Shown in pieces: positions 19,855-29,749 of a stretch of DNA of 61,218 nucleotides. This stretch comes from Candidatus Mediterraneibacter intestinigallinarum (lineage in GTDB: Bacteria; Bacillota; Clostridia; Lachnospirales; Lachnospiraceae), in contig DWXI01000142.1 in assembly GCA_019119265.1 (NCBI GenBank), positions 1 to 61,218 on the forward strand, written 5' to 3'. The stretch's first letter is position 1. Every line of letters starts with the position of its first letter. The position numbers and the translations under genes are program-made. The notes beneath the pieces were generated by a model. That model searched no databases, was not told the origin of the DNA, and saw only the letters and a program-made list of their open reading frames with translations.

Positions 19855-19877
19855 TGCTCCCGCGTGAGGACGGGGGC
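19855..19877 (+). promoter_or_regulatory. Candidate rpsF leader hairpin (S6:S18-type autoregulatory leader)
   Basis: gctcccgcgtgaggacgggggc hairpin 27 nt upstream of rpsF. Confidence 0.4.
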
Positions 19878-19903
19878 CAGAGACCATAAGGAGGTGCAAG
19901 ACC

Positions 19904-20191
19904 ATGAATAAGTATGAATTAGCTGTTGTTGTGAGCGCAAAACTCGAAGACGAAGCAAGAGCAGACGTGATCGAGAAAGTTAAAGCTCTTATCACACGTT
20001 TCGGCGGCAACGTGACAGACGTGGATGAGTGGGGCAAGAGAAGATTCGCTTACGAGATCCAGAAAATGACAGAAGGATATTACTACTTCGTACACTTCGA
20101 GGCTGAGCCGACGGTTCCGGGCGAAGTGGAACAGCGTATCCGCATTATGGACAACGTGCTCAGATATTTATGCGTGAAACAGGAAGCATAA
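19904..20191 (+). CDS. rpsF: 30S ribosomal protein S6
   Basis: MNKYELAVVVSAKLEDEARAD...VDEWGKRRFAYEIQKMTEGYYYFVHF. Confidence 0.96.
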   Translation: MNKYELAVVVSAKLEDEARADVIEKVKALITRFGGNVTDVDEWGKRRFAYEIQKMTEGYYYFVHFEAEPTVPGEVEQRIRIMDNVLRYLCVKQEA

Positions 20192-20207
20192 GCGGAAAGA
20201 GGTATAT

Positions 20208-20651
20208 ATGAATAAGGCAATATTAGTAGGACGGTTGACAAGAGATCCTGAAGTCAGATATTCACAGGGAGAGAATGCGACGGCAGTTGCGAGATATACA
20301 GTTGCCGTTGACCGCAGATTCAAGAGAGACGGAGAGCCGACAGCAGATTTCATTCCGTGTGTCGTGTTCGGACGTTCCGCAGAGTTTGCAGAGAAATATT
20401 TCCGTCAGGGAATGCGCGTTTCCATTTCCGGCCGTATCCAGACCGGAAGCTACACGAACAAAGACGGCGTGAAAGTATACACAACGGAAGTGATCGTGGA
20501 AGAACAGGAATTCGCAGAGAGCAGAGCTGAGAGCGAGGCAAACAGAGCATCCTACCAGCATTCTGCACCGGCACCGGCGCCGAGCGCACCGGCTGGCGAC
20601 GGATTTATGAATATCCCGGATGGCATTGATGAGGAGTTACCGTTCAATTGA
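20208..20651 (+). CDS. ssb: Single-stranded DNA-binding protein
   Basis: MNKAILVGRLTRDPEVRYSQGENATAVARYTVAVDR; acidic tail DEELPFN. Confidence 0.96.
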   Translation: MNKAILVGRLTRDPEVRYSQGENATAVARYTVAVDRRFKRDGEPTADFIPCVVFGRSAEFAEKYFRQGMRVSISGRIQTGSYTNKDGVKVYTTEVIVEEQEFAESRAESEANRASYQHSAPAPAPSAPAGDGFMNIPDGIDEELPFN

Positions 20652-20707
20652 CCGGAAACACTTAGTGAGTGCAAGGCGTAGACGCAGCGCGAATTTAGTG
20701 TGAGGTC

Positions 20708-20752
20708 GTTCAATTTCTTTGGTGAGGTGTTTTCGAGCCTAGGAAATTGAAC
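20708..20752 (+). other. 10-bp perfect inverted repeat between ssb and rpsR
   Basis: GTTCAATTTC...GAAATTGAAC with a 25-nt loop. Confidence 0.7.
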
Positions 20753-20780
20753 TTCATTGTGAAGAAAGGAGATAACCATC

Positions 20781-21047
20781 ATGGCTTACGAAAAGGGAAG
20801 CAGACCGGAAGGCGGTTTTAAGAGAAGAGGACCGGCTCGCAGAAGAAAAAAAGTCTGCGTGTTCTGTGGTAAAGAGAATAACGAGATCGATTACAAGGAC
20901 GTAGCAAAGCTTAAGAAGTATATTTCCGAGAGAGGAAAAATCCTTCCGAGAAGAATCACAGGAAACTGTGCAAAGCATCAGAGAGCTCTTACAGTAGCAA
21001 TCAAGAGAGCAAGACACATTGCGCTGATGCCGTACGTTCAGGACTAA
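20781..21047 (+). CDS. rpsR: 30S ribosomal protein S18
   Basis: [48 protein letters not shown]. Confidence 0.96.
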   Translation: MAYEKGSRPEGGFKRRGPARRRKKVCVFCGKENNEIDYKDVAKLKKYISERGKILPRRITGNCAKHQRALTVAIKRARHIALMPYVQD

Positions 21048-21060
21048 TTGAGAATAACAG

Positions 21061-21097
21061 GAGACTGTCGCCAGAGTGCGATGGTCTCTTTTTTTCA
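21061..21097 (+). terminator. Rho-independent terminator after rpsR
   Basis: gagactgtcgc-cagagt-gcgatggtctc followed by ttttttt. Confidence 0.85.
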
Positions 21098-21115
21098 TAC
21101 AAATTAAAAACATTA

Positions 21116-21143
21116 TTGACATATGTTCATAACGTAGTATACT
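21116..21143 (+). promoter_or_regulatory. Sigma-A promoter (TTGACA-N16-TATACT)
   Basis: ttgaca at 21116 and tatact at 21138 upstream of the DUF134 gene. Confidence 0.75.
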
Positions 21144-21182
21144 TATAGTCAGAGCTATAAAAACAGAAGGGAGGAGAAGATC

Positions 21183-21572
21183 ATGGCAAGACCGCAGAAG
21201 CAGAGGTGTATCTGTTCGCTTCCACAGGTGGCCGGTTTTGGTCCGCAAGGCTGCGAGTCATCCGGAAGTATTAACCTTACATATGACGAGTACGAAGTGA
21301 TCCGTCTGCTGGATCACATGCAGATGACGCAGGAACAGTGCGCGAAGAGGATGCAGATCTCCCGCCCGACTGTGACGCGGATCTACGACGAGGCGCGCCG
21401 GAAGATGGCGGATATGCTTGTGAATGGCAAGACTCTTACGATCGGTGGAGGCGATGTCTTTGTCTGCCCGGCAATGCGGCCGGAGTGTGCAGGGGAAGAG
21501 CACTGCTGTCATAAGAATCCGGATCTGTCGCGGGGCGTCAGGACGCTTGAAGATGACTCGGCGGATGAGTGA
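21183..21572 (+). CDS. DUF134-family Cys-rich DNA-binding protein
   Basis: MARPQKQRCICSLP...INLTYDEYEVIRLLDHMQMTQEQCAKRMQISRPTVTRIYDEARRK. Confidence 0.88.
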   Translation: MARPQKQRCICSLPQVAGFGPQGCESSGSINLTYDEYEVIRLLDHMQMTQEQCAKRMQISRPTVTRIYDEARRKMADMLVNGKTLTIGGGDVFVCPAMRPECAGEEHCCHKNPDLSRGVRTLEDDSADE

Positions 21573-21626
21573 AAACGGCAGAGGGCTCAGTGTCAGGAAT
21601 TTGAAAAAGAAGAGAGGTAAAAGAAG

Positions 21627-24209
21627 ATGAAGGTACTTATCATCGGCGGTGTCGCTGCCGGAACAAAAACTGCGGCTAAATTGAAGCGCGAAGACAGAAG
21701 TATCGAAGTGACCGTTATTACGAAAGATCAGGATATCTCTTATGCGGGGTGCGGACTTCCGTATTATGTGGGCGGATTTATTGAGAGCAGGGATGAGCTG
21801 ATCGTAAATACGCCTCAGAAGTATTCCGGGCTTACAGGCGTTGAGGTGCGCACTGGAAAAGAGGCGGTTGCCCTCGATGCGGACAAAAAAGAAGTGACTG
21901 TAAAAGATGTACAGACCGGAAATACAGAAGTCTGTCCTTATGATAAGCTAGTGCTCGCAGTCGGTGCATCCGCGGCAGAGCTTCCAATCGACGGAAAAGA
22001 TATTCCGGGCGTATTCAAGATGAGAACTCCGGATGACGCAGAAGCTATCCGTACATATGCAGAGAATAACGGTGTGAAGAAAGCAGTCGTGATCGGCGCC
22101 GGATTTATCGGCCTTGAGGCAGCGGAGAATCTGCATGCCAGAGGAATCAATGTGACGGTGATCGATTTTGCGTCCCAGATCCTGCCAAATATTCTGGATC
22201 CCGAGATGGCTGCTTATGCAAAGAAACATCTCCTGAACAGCGGGATCCGCGTGATCACCGGGACGAGTGCGGAGAAAGTGCTCGGAACAGATAAAGTAAC
22301 TGGCGTAAAAACATCAGCGGGTACACTGTCCTGCGAGATGCTGATCATGGCTGCAGGTATCCGTCCGAATACCGGATTTCTTGAGAATACAGGGATCGAG
22401 ATGTTTAAAGGAACCATCCTTGTGGACGGACAGATGAAGACGAATCTTGAAGATGTCTATGCGGCAGGAGACTGTGTGATGGTGACAAACCGGATCACGG
22501 GAAAGAGACAGTGGTCACCTATGGGCTCCTCTGCCAATATGGAAGGGCGTACTCTGGCGCAGGTGCTCGCAGGCGGGCAGAAGACGTATCCGGGCGTGCT
22601 TGGTACCGGTGTTGTAAAACTTCCGGGATTGAATATAGGGCGCACCGGTCTTACAGAGGCGCAGGCAAAAGAGGCGGGATACGACGTCATTACCGCGCTT
22701 GTGCCGACAGACGACAAGGCGCATTACTATCCGGATGCATCGTTCTTTATTACAAAGGTGATCGCGGACAAGACGACGAGAAAGCTGCTCGGAGTTCAGG
22801 TGTTCGGACCGGGCGAAGTGGACAAGATGGTAGATATCGCGGTCATGGGCATCAATATGGATGCAAAACTCGACGACTTTGAGAATGCGGACTTCGCATA
22901 TGCTCCGCCGTTCTCCACCGCAATCCATCCGTTTGTGCAGGCGGTTTATGTACTGATGAACAAGATTGACGGTACATTTGTGAGCATGACGCCGGCGGAA
23001 TATGCAGCAGGTGCCGCAGAAGGATACCGTGTAGTGGACGTACAGCCTGAGCCGGCCATACGCGGAGCATTCTTTGTAAATCTGGGTCAGGTCAACGGTG
23101 AGATCGAAGGTCTCGGCAAAGATGAGAAACTCCTGCTTGTGTGTGCAAAGGGAAAGAGAGCATATTTCCTGCAGAACAGAATGCGTTATTACGGTTATGA
23201 GAACACTGTTGTACTTGAAGGCGCTACATTCTTTAACGATGTAAAAGTTAAAAATGCCGGAATTGAGGTCTCGAAAGAAGAGGAGACGAGAGTAAAGGCG
23301 CTCGGATTCCTGAAAGACAAGAGAACGCCGGATAAATTCAACGGCCGTGTGATCACAAGGAATGGTAAGATTACGGCAGATGAGGCTAGGGCGATCGCTG
23401 AGGCTGCTGAGAAGTTCGGAAGCGGTGAAGTGACGATGACTTCCCGTCTGACTATGGAGATCCAGGGAGTGCCGTTTGACAATATCGAGCCTTTAAGAGA
23501 ATACCTGATGCAGGCGGGGCTTGAGACAGGAGGAACGGGTTCCAAAGTTCGTCCGGTTGTATCCTGCAAGGGAACAACCTGCCAGTACGGACTGATCGAT
23601 ACATTTGCACTGTCAGAGGAAATTCACGAGAGATTCTATCATGGATACCGTGAAGTGAAGCTGCCGCATAAGTTCAAGATCGCTGTCGGAGGATGTCCGA
23701 ATAACTGTGTGAAACCGGATCTGAATGATCTCGGCATTATCGGTCAGAGAGTTCCCCGGATCGATCTGGAGAAGTGCCGCGGCTGCAAGGTCTGCCAGAT
23801 TGAGAACAATTGTCCGATCAGTGTGGCGAAGATGACTGACGGGAAGATCACCATCGATGAGACTGCATGCAATCACTGCGGACGCTGTGTCGGCAAGTGT
23901 CCGTTCCATGCAATTGAAGATTATACGAACGGATACCGCCTCTATATCGGCGGGCGCTGGGGCAAGAAAGTGGCTCAGGGAAGATATCTGGATAAAGTGT
24001 TTACGGATAAAGAAGAAGTCCTCGCGATCGTTGAGAAAGCGATCCTGCTGTTCCGCGAGCAGGGGATTACAGGCGAGAGATTTGCCGATACCGTAGCACG
24101 ACTTGGATTTGAGAATGTGCAGGAACAGCTCCTCAAGGATGATCTGCTGGCGAGAAAAGATGACAATCTGAAAGCACAGAAACACATGAAAGGCGGGGCA
24201 ACCTGCTAG
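21627..24209 (+). CDS. Fusion: CoA-disulfide reductase-like FAD/NAD(P) oxidoreductase + rhodanese + siroheme sulfite/nitrite reductase-like domain + ferredoxin
   Basis: ISYAGCGLPYYVGG (CoADR Cys); LVCAKGKRAYFLQNRM rhodanese loop; CKGTTCQYGLIDT...GGCPNNCVKPD siroheme/4Fe4S motif; CRGCKVCQIENNCP and CNHCGRCVGKCP ferredoxin. Confidence 0.88.
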   Translation: MKVLIIGGVAAGTKTAAKLKREDRSIEVTVITKDQDISYAGCGLPYYVGGFIESRDELIVNTPQKYSGLTGVEVRTGKEAVALDADKKEVTVKDVQTGNTEVCPYDKLVLAVGASAAELPIDGKDIPGVFKMRTPDDAEAIRTYAENNGVKKAVVIGAGFIGLEAAENLHARGINVTVIDFASQILPNILDPEMAAYAKKHLLNSGIRVITGTSAEKVLGTDKVTGVKTSAGTLSCEMLIMAAGIRPNTGFLENTGIEMFKGTILVDGQMKTNLEDVYAAGDCVMVTNRITGKRQWSPMGSSANMEGRTLAQVLAGGQKTYPGVLGTGVVKLPGLNIGRTGLTEAQAKEAGYDVITALVPTDDKAHYYPDASFFITKVIADKTTRKLLGVQVFGPGEVDKMVDIAVMGINMDAKLDDFENADFAYAPPFSTAIHPFVQAVYVLMNKIDGTFVSMTPAEYAAGAAEGYRVVDVQPEPAIRGAFFVNLGQVNGEIEGLGKDEKLLLVCAKGKRAYFLQNRMRYYGYENTVVLEGATFFNDVKVKNAGIEVSKEEETRVKALGFLKDKRTPDKFNGRVITRNGKITADEARAIAEAAEKFGSGEVTMTSRLTMEIQGVPFDNIEPLREYLMQAGLETGGTGSKVRPVVSCKGTTCQYGLIDTFALSEEIHERFYHGYREVKLPHKFKIAVGGCPNNCVKPDLNDLGIIGQRVPRIDLEKCRGCKVCQIENNCPISVAKMTDGKITIDETACNHCGRCVGKCPFHAIEDYTNGYRLYIGGRWGKKVAQGRYLDKVFTDKEEVLAIVEKAILLFREQGITGERFADTVARLGFENVQEQLLKDDLLARKDDNLKAQKHMKGGATC

Positions 24210-24249
24210 GTATCTGTATAAGATATTTGACAAAAGAACGGTTACATAG

Positions 24250-24291
24250 GCCGGACAGAACGGGAGAGATACCTGTGCTGTCCGGCGTTTT
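24250..24291 (+). terminator. Rho-independent terminator
   Basis: GCCGGACAG...CTGTCCGGC followed by gttttt. Confidence 0.8.
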
Positions 24292-24423
24292 TAGATTATA
24301 CAGTGGCATAATCCATGAAAAAATGGTATAATAAGTCGTTAGCATTTAGAAGAAGGCTAAGTGTTTCTTTTATAATAAGCGTTATGCGCTGCCTGCAGAC
24401 AGGTGCGGATGAGGTGAAATGAT

Positions 24424-26472
24424 ATGAAGAAGAAAAACAGAATGCGTTTGAAAGGACAACTCAGGATGTACATGAGCTGGCCGCTGATCATGACAATCCT
24501 GCTGGCGGCAGTGGATATATGGGTCTATGTGATTGATAAGAGAGCCGGTTTTATCATGACTGTCTTTATCCTGATCTATCTGGGGATCGCGGGAGGACTG
24601 TATTTTTATAACCGTTCTCTGATCCTTGCGGATCTGATCCAGTTTTCAGCGCAGTATAAGGGTATCGAGCATACTCTGCTGAAGGAACTTGCGGTTCCCT
24701 ATGCCATTACGCTCGAGGACGGGCGTATCCTGTGGATGAACGATGCTTTTGCGTCTCTTATGGACAGTCCGCGCAAAGAAAAGTATCTGAACCGGATGAT
24801 TCCCGAATTGAATACCGGTGTGTTCCCGAAAGAAGATATGGAACACGTAGAGCTGGAAGTGAGCTACCATGACCGCGATTACCAGGCGGAGCTGCGCCGG
24901 GTGTCTCTTCAGGGGTTCAGCCAGAAAGAAGAACTTCTTCAGATACCCGAGGAAGAAGAATACTTTGTAGCGGTTTCCCTTCAGGATGTGACAGAGTTAA
25001 ATGCTTACATCCGGGAGAATGAAGATCAGCGTATGATCGCCGGACTGATCTATATCGATAACTATGACGAGGTGATGGAGAGCGTTGAAGAAGTCCGTCA
25101 GTCGCTTCTTGTTGCTCTGATTGACAGGAAGATCAATAAATATATCGGCGACGTAGACGGTATTGTGAAGAAGATGGAGAAGGACAAGTATTTTGTCGTT
25201 ATCCGTAAGTCCAGTTACCGTCAGATTGCCGAAGATAAATTCTCTATTTTGGAAGAAGTCAAGCAGGTCAATATCGGAAATGCACGTTCAGCAACTCTGA
25301 GTATCGGACTGGGTCTTAATACTGCCACGTATGCCCTCAGTTATCAGTTCGCGCGTGTGGCCATTGATCTTGCGCTGGCGCGAGGCGGCGATCAGGCGGT
25401 GATCAAGGACTGCAACGGTATTACGTATTTCGGCGGGAAGAAAGAGCAGACGGCAAAGAATACCCGCGTAAAAGCACGCGTTAAGGCAGAGGCTTTAAGA
25501 GAGTTCATTGTGACAAAAGATCAGGTCATCGTCATGGGCCATAAGCTTGCAGATCCGGATTCGTTCGGCGCATGTATGGGTATCTATAGAGCGGTAGTGA
25601 GTCTTGAGAAAAAGGCCCATATCGTGATCAATACAGTGACAGAGTCTGTACGCCCTCTATATGACGAGATAGCTGAGAGCCCGGCGTATGAGGACGATAT
25701 CTTCCTGACGTCGGATCAGGTACTGGATTATATTACGGACAGTACCATGGTTATCGTGGTCGATACGAACAAACCGCAGATGACAGAGTGTCCGGAGCTG
25801 TTGAAACGATCCCGGATGACCGCTGTGCTTGACCATCATCGTCAGGGAAGCAATATAATTGAAAATGCAGTACTGTCATATATTGAGCCATATTCGTCAT
25901 CAACATGTGAGATGGTGGCGGAGGTGCTCCAGTATATAGCGGATGATATCAAGATCCCGTCTGTGGAGGCGGATTGTCTGTATGCAGGAATCATGATCGA
26001 CACGAGAAACTTCATGAACCGGACAGGTGTGCGCACATTTGAGGCTGCCGCGTTTTTAAGAAGATGCGGAGCGGACATTACCCGTGTGCGTAAGATGTTC
26101 CGCGATGATATGGCGTCTTACAGGGCCAAGGCGGAGGCTGTCCGCATGGCGGAAGTATACCGGAAAGAATTTGCCATTGCTCAGTGCCCGGGTAATATAG
26201 ACAGTCCGACAGTACTGGCGGCTCAGGCGGCTAATGAGCTACTGGATATCAGTGGAATCAAAGCGTCGTTTGTCCTGACTGTCTATGACGGAAAGATTTA
26301 TTTGAGCGCACGGTCCATCGATGAAGTAAACGTGCAGATTATTGCAGAGAAATTGGGCGGAGGAGGACATATCAATTCCGCGGGCGCGCAGTTTGACCAT
26401 ACGAATATGGATGAGGCTGTCAAAGCGCTGAAGGCAACGATAGACCAGATGATAGAGGAAGGAGATATATAG
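24424..26472 (+). CDS. gdpP: Cyclic-di-AMP phosphodiesterase GdpP (PAS/degenerate GGDEF/DHH-DHHA1)
   Basis: [48 protein letters not shown]. Confidence 0.92.
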   Translation: MKKKNRMRLKGQLRMYMSWPLIMTILLAAVDIWVYVIDKRAGFIMTVFILIYLGIAGGLYFYNRSLILADLIQFSAQYKGIEHTLLKELAVPYAITLEDGRILWMNDAFASLMDSPRKEKYLNRMIPELNTGVFPKEDMEHVELEVSYHDRDYQAELRRVSLQGFSQKEELLQIPEEEEYFVAVSLQDVTELNAYIRENEDQRMIAGLIYIDNYDEVMESVEEVRQSLLVALIDRKINKYIGDVDGIVKKMEKDKYFVVIRKSSYRQIAEDKFSILEEVKQVNIGNARSATLSIGLGLNTATYALSYQFARVAIDLALARGGDQAVIKDCNGITYFGGKKEQTAKNTRVKARVKAEALREFIVTKDQVIVMGHKLADPDSFGACMGIYRAVVSLEKKAHIVINTVTESVRPLYDEIAESPAYEDDIFLTSDQVLDYITDSTMVIVVDTNKPQMTECPELLKRSRMTAVLDHHRQGSNIIENAVLSYIEPYSSSTCEMVAEVLQYIADDIKIPSVEADCLYAGIMIDTRNFMNRTGVRTFEAAAFLRRCGADITRVRKMFRDDMASYRAKAEAVRMAEVYRKEFAIAQCPGNIDSPTVLAAQAANELLDISGIKASFVLTVYDGKIYLSARSIDEVNVQIIAEKLGGGGHINSAGAQFDHTNMDEAVKALKATIDQMIEEGDI

Positions 26473-26474
26473 AA

Positions 26475-26924
26475 ATGAAAGTAATATTATTACAGGATGT
26501 AAAGTCTCTCGGGAAAAAGGGAGAAATCGTAAATGTAAACGACGGATATGCAAGAAACTTTATCCTGCCGAAGAAGCTCGGGGCAGAGGCTACGGCAAAA
26601 AACCTTAATGATCTGAAGCTTCAGAAGAACAATGAAAAGAAAGTTGCCCGGGAGAACCTGGACGCTGCAAAAGAGCTTGCAGCAGAGCTGGCTGCCGGGA
26701 AAGTAGAACTTGCGATCAAAGTGGGCGAGGGCGGCAGGACATTTGGTTCTGTGTCCAGCAAGGAAATCGCGGCAGCAGTCAAAGAACAGATGAAGCTGGA
26801 CGTAGATAAGAAAAAGATCGTTCTCAAGGAGAATATCAAAACACTCGGCACACATATCGTGAATGTAAAGCTTCATCCGGAGGTTACGGCGGAGCTGAAG
26901 GTAGTCGTAAAAGAAGAAGCATAG
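26475..26924 (+). CDS. rplI: 50S ribosomal protein L9
   Basis: [36 protein letters not shown]. Confidence 0.97.
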   Translation: MKVILLQDVKSLGKKGEIVNVNDGYARNFILPKKLGAEATAKNLNDLKLQKNNEKKVARENLDAAKELAAELAAGKVELAIKVGEGGRTFGSVSSKEIAAAVKEQMKLDVDKKKIVLKENIKTLGTHIVNVKLHPEVTAELKVVVKEEA

Positions 26925-26937
26925 AGGAGACTTCTTT

Positions 26938-28284
26938 ATGGAAAACATAGAAGCGGCAATGAAACGGATACCGCCCCACAGCATAGATGCCGAGCAGGCC
27001 GTGCTGGGGGCGATGTTAATGAATAAAGATGCGGTTATGACCGCATCAGAGATTCTCACGGGAGAAGATTTCTATCAGACTGCGTACGGGATCATATTCG
27101 ACTGTGTAGTCAATCTTTTCAAAGCCGGAAAGCCGGTCGATCTGATCACGCTTCAGGAACAGTTGAAAGAAGAAAATGTTCCCCCGGAGATCAGCAGTAT
27201 GGAGTTTGTGAAAGACCTTCTGGAAGGAACGCAGACTTCGGCAAATGTAAAATATTATGCGGAGATTGTCCGCGATAAGTCTATCCTGCGTAAACTGATC
27301 AGGATCAATGAAGAGACGGCAAATACGTGTTATCTGGAGAATCAGCCGCTCGAGGAGATCCTGGAAAAGACAGAGAAGCAGGTATTTGAGCTGGTGGAGC
27401 ATGGAAATTCCCAGGAGTATGTGCCCATCAGACAGGTCGTGCTAAACGCCCTTGACGTGATTGAGAAAGCGTCTAAGACTAAGGGAAATGTCACCGGAAT
27501 CCCGACAGGATTTAGCGACCTTGATTATAAGCTTTCCGGACTGCAGCGGTCGGATCTTGTGCTGATCGCGGCCAGACCGTCCATGGGAAAGACCGCATTC
27601 GTGCTGAACATTGCGCAGCATGTTGCGTTTCGCCAGAACCTGGCTGTTGCAATCTTCAGTCTGGAGATGTCAAAGGAACAGCTCGTGAACCGTCTCTTTT
27701 CATTGGAGTCCCATGTGGATGCACAGGTGTTAAGAACAGGTAATCTCTCGGATACGGACTGGGAGAAGCTGATCGAAGGCGCGGGAACAATCGGAAATTC
27801 CCGGATGATCATTGATGATACATCAGGTATATCCATCTCGGAAATGCGTTCGAAATGCAGAAAATATAAGCTGGAGATCGGACTTGACCTGATTATTATC
27901 GATTATCTGCAGCTGATGAGCGGGAGCGGCGGCCGGAAAAACGAGAGCCGTCAGCAGGAAATTTCAGAGATCTCTCGCTCTCTGAAAGGACTTGCGCGTG
28001 AACTGAACGTGCCTGTTATCGCGTTGTCACAGCTGAGTCGTGCAGTGGAGCAGAGGACCGATAAAAGACCTATGCTTTCAGACCTTCGAGAGTCCGGAGC
28101 TATCGAGCAGGATGCGGATGTGTGTATGTTCATCTACAGGGATGATTACTATAATCCTGATACAGAAGATAAAAATATTGCGGAGATCATCATTGCGAAG
28201 CAGAGGAACGGTCCGATCGGAACTGTCCGGCTAGCATGGATGCCGCAGTACACACGTTTTGGAAATGAACTGCGGCAGCAGTAA
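26938..28284 (+). CDS. dnaB: Replicative DNA helicase DnaB
   Basis: PHSIDAEQAVLGAMLMN; AARPSMGKTAFVLNIAQ; IDYLQLMSG. Confidence 0.97.
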   Translation: MENIEAAMKRIPPHSIDAEQAVLGAMLMNKDAVMTASEILTGEDFYQTAYGIIFDCVVNLFKAGKPVDLITLQEQLKEENVPPEISSMEFVKDLLEGTQTSANVKYYAEIVRDKSILRKLIRINEETANTCYLENQPLEEILEKTEKQVFELVEHGNSQEYVPIRQVVLNALDVIEKASKTKGNVTGIPTGFSDLDYKLSGLQRSDLVLIAARPSMGKTAFVLNIAQHVAFRQNLAVAIFSLEMSKEQLVNRLFSLESHVDAQVLRTGNLSDTDWEKLIEGAGTIGNSRMIIDDTSGISISEMRSKCRKYKLEIGLDLIIIDYLQLMSGSGGRKNESRQQEISEISRSLKGLARELNVPVIALSQLSRAVEQRTDKRPMLSDLRESGAIEQDADVCMFIYRDDYYNPDTEDKNIAEIIIAKQRNGPIGTVRLAWMPQYTRFGNELRQQ

Positions 28285-28311
28285 AATATATATAAAACTC
28301 CATACGAGGAT

Positions 28312-28989
28312 TTATGTAAAGATTTTTCTGAGTTTCATGATGGGATTTGCTTTGGCGGACTCTTTGCGGTTTGCCTGTTGCTGGCGTATCAGAGCGTCCA
28401 GCTTGCGGAAATGCTCTTCCTGCTGGCGATCCTTTGCCTGAAGAAGAAAATCCATTTCATGCATGACATCAGTGGTCACGGTACTGCTGATGTCTTTTTT
28501 TAATACATCGTTATTTTCACTTAAGACTTCACGGAAGACATCCCCGAACAATGTACGGATCTGGTCTAGCTTTTCCAGAGGAATCACAACCTCGGACTGT
28601 TCCGGCGCGGCGTCAGACACAGCGGATGTGACCGGAGAAAGCGAAGCAGACGGAGTGTCGTGAATGATGCCTTTCGTTGAGGCTGTTTCATTTGCTTTTG
28701 AATTTCTAGCAGCCTCAGAAGGATTTTCCGGGGGTTCTGCTGTTTTTAGTTTCAGACGTGTCGCTTTCAGTTCAGGTATAAGAGGCTTTAAGTCTCTTAA
28801 CAACATTCCCTCATCTTTGAGTTTTTTAATACAGCGGAAGAGCTGGATATCGTCATTTGTATAATATCGATGGCCCATTTCTGTCCTGCCGATCGTCAGG
28901 CCAAGTTCTTCTTCCCAGTATCTGAGCACATGGGATTCAACGTCAACCTGCTTTGCAGCTTCAGAAATCATGAATCTGACTTCACCCAT
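28312..28989 (-). CDS. MerR-type helix-turn-helix regulator
   Basis: MISEAAKQVDVESHVLRYWEEELGLTIGRTEMGHRYYTNDDIQLFRCIKKLKDEG. Confidence 0.85.
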   Translation of the reverse strand: MGEVRFMISEAAKQVDVESHVLRYWEEELGLTIGRTEMGHRYYTNDDIQLFRCIKKLKDEGMLLRDLKPLIPELKATRLKLKTAEPPENPSEAARNSKANETASTKGIIHDTPSASLSPVTSAVSDAAPEQSEVVIPLEKLDQIRTLFGDVFREVLSENNDVLKKDISSTVTTDVMHEMDFLLQAKDRQQEEHFRKLDALIRQQQANRKESAKANPIMKLRKIFT

Positions 28990-29196
28990 TAATATTTATA
29001 CCTCCTTATATCAGCCTCAATATGCTGAGAGCGGATGTAAAATGCTCTCAACTTTAATGATATTATAGCACAGACAGTCAGGAACTCCCCAAACAATCGT
29101 TCGTCAAATTATTACCCTATTCCACAATAATAATACGTGTTTGTTCCAGAGATTATGTGGTATTTCGGACAGAAAATATCAGATCAAAAAAAGGAC

Positions 29197-29382
29197 GCAA
29201 AAAAGGCGGAACTGCATCGCCATGCCGGCCCGCTCTACCTCAAAGATTTGAATGGATGTAACGGGGAAGGGAAATGCTCGTTCATTGGAACTCCCATTTT
29301 CCTTCGCCTAACATCCAGAACAAATGCTTTTCGGAACGCTCCTGCCTTAATGCATGGCTCACGCAGTTCCGCCTTTTTTTGC
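29197..29382 (+). ncRNA. Structured module, copy 1 (candidate novel RNA/repeat)
   Basis: Closing stem GGCGGAACTGC/GCAGTTCCGCC; GCCATGC/GCATGGC; ATTTG-AAT-GGATGT / ACATCC-AGAA-CAAAT; conserved loop CTCGTTCATTGGAACTCC. Confidence 0.55.
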
Positions 29383-29432
29383 TGGTTCATCCGATCAATA
29401 GATTTTCCATCCGATAATCGCAAGAATCTCTG

Positions 29433-29514
29433 AACAAATACTCATAGAAACGGGAAGAGATCGGAGCCGAATCGATAAAGTGTCCATTTCTTCCCGTTTT
29501 TATGAATGTTTGTT
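29433..29514. repeat. Central hairpin of the palindromic element
   Basis: AACAAATACTCATAGAAACGGGAAGAGAT...ATTTCTTCCCGTTTTTATGAATGTTTGTT imperfect inverted repeat. Confidence 0.7.
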
Positions 29515-29562
29515 TATAGAATATTCTGCGAATGCCCAGAAAATCTGACGTCTGATGCACCT

Positions 29563-29749
29563 GCTGCGAGAAACGGATACTGTATAAGCCATGCATTAAG
29601 GCAGGAGCGTTCCGAATACACCTGGTTCTCCCTGTTAGGGAAAGGAAATGGGAGTTCCAATGAACGAGTATTTCTTTTCCCGTTACAGGGATTCCAGGGG
29701 ATGAGGTAAAGCGGGCTGGCATGGCGTTACAGTATCCGCTTCTCGCAGC
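29563..29749 (-). ncRNA. Structured module, copy 2, inverted (candidate novel RNA/repeat)
   Basis: Closing stem GCTGCGAGAAGCGGATACTGTA/TACAGTATCCGTTTCTCGCAGC; GCCATGC/GCATGGC; CCTGG-AAT-CCCTGT / ACAGGG-AGAA-CCAGG; same conserved loop. Confidence 0.55.

Noticed and set aside
23613-24233. Minus-strand 206-aa ORF opposite the sulfite-reductase/ferredoxin portion
   Set aside because: Shadow of a strongly conserved coding region
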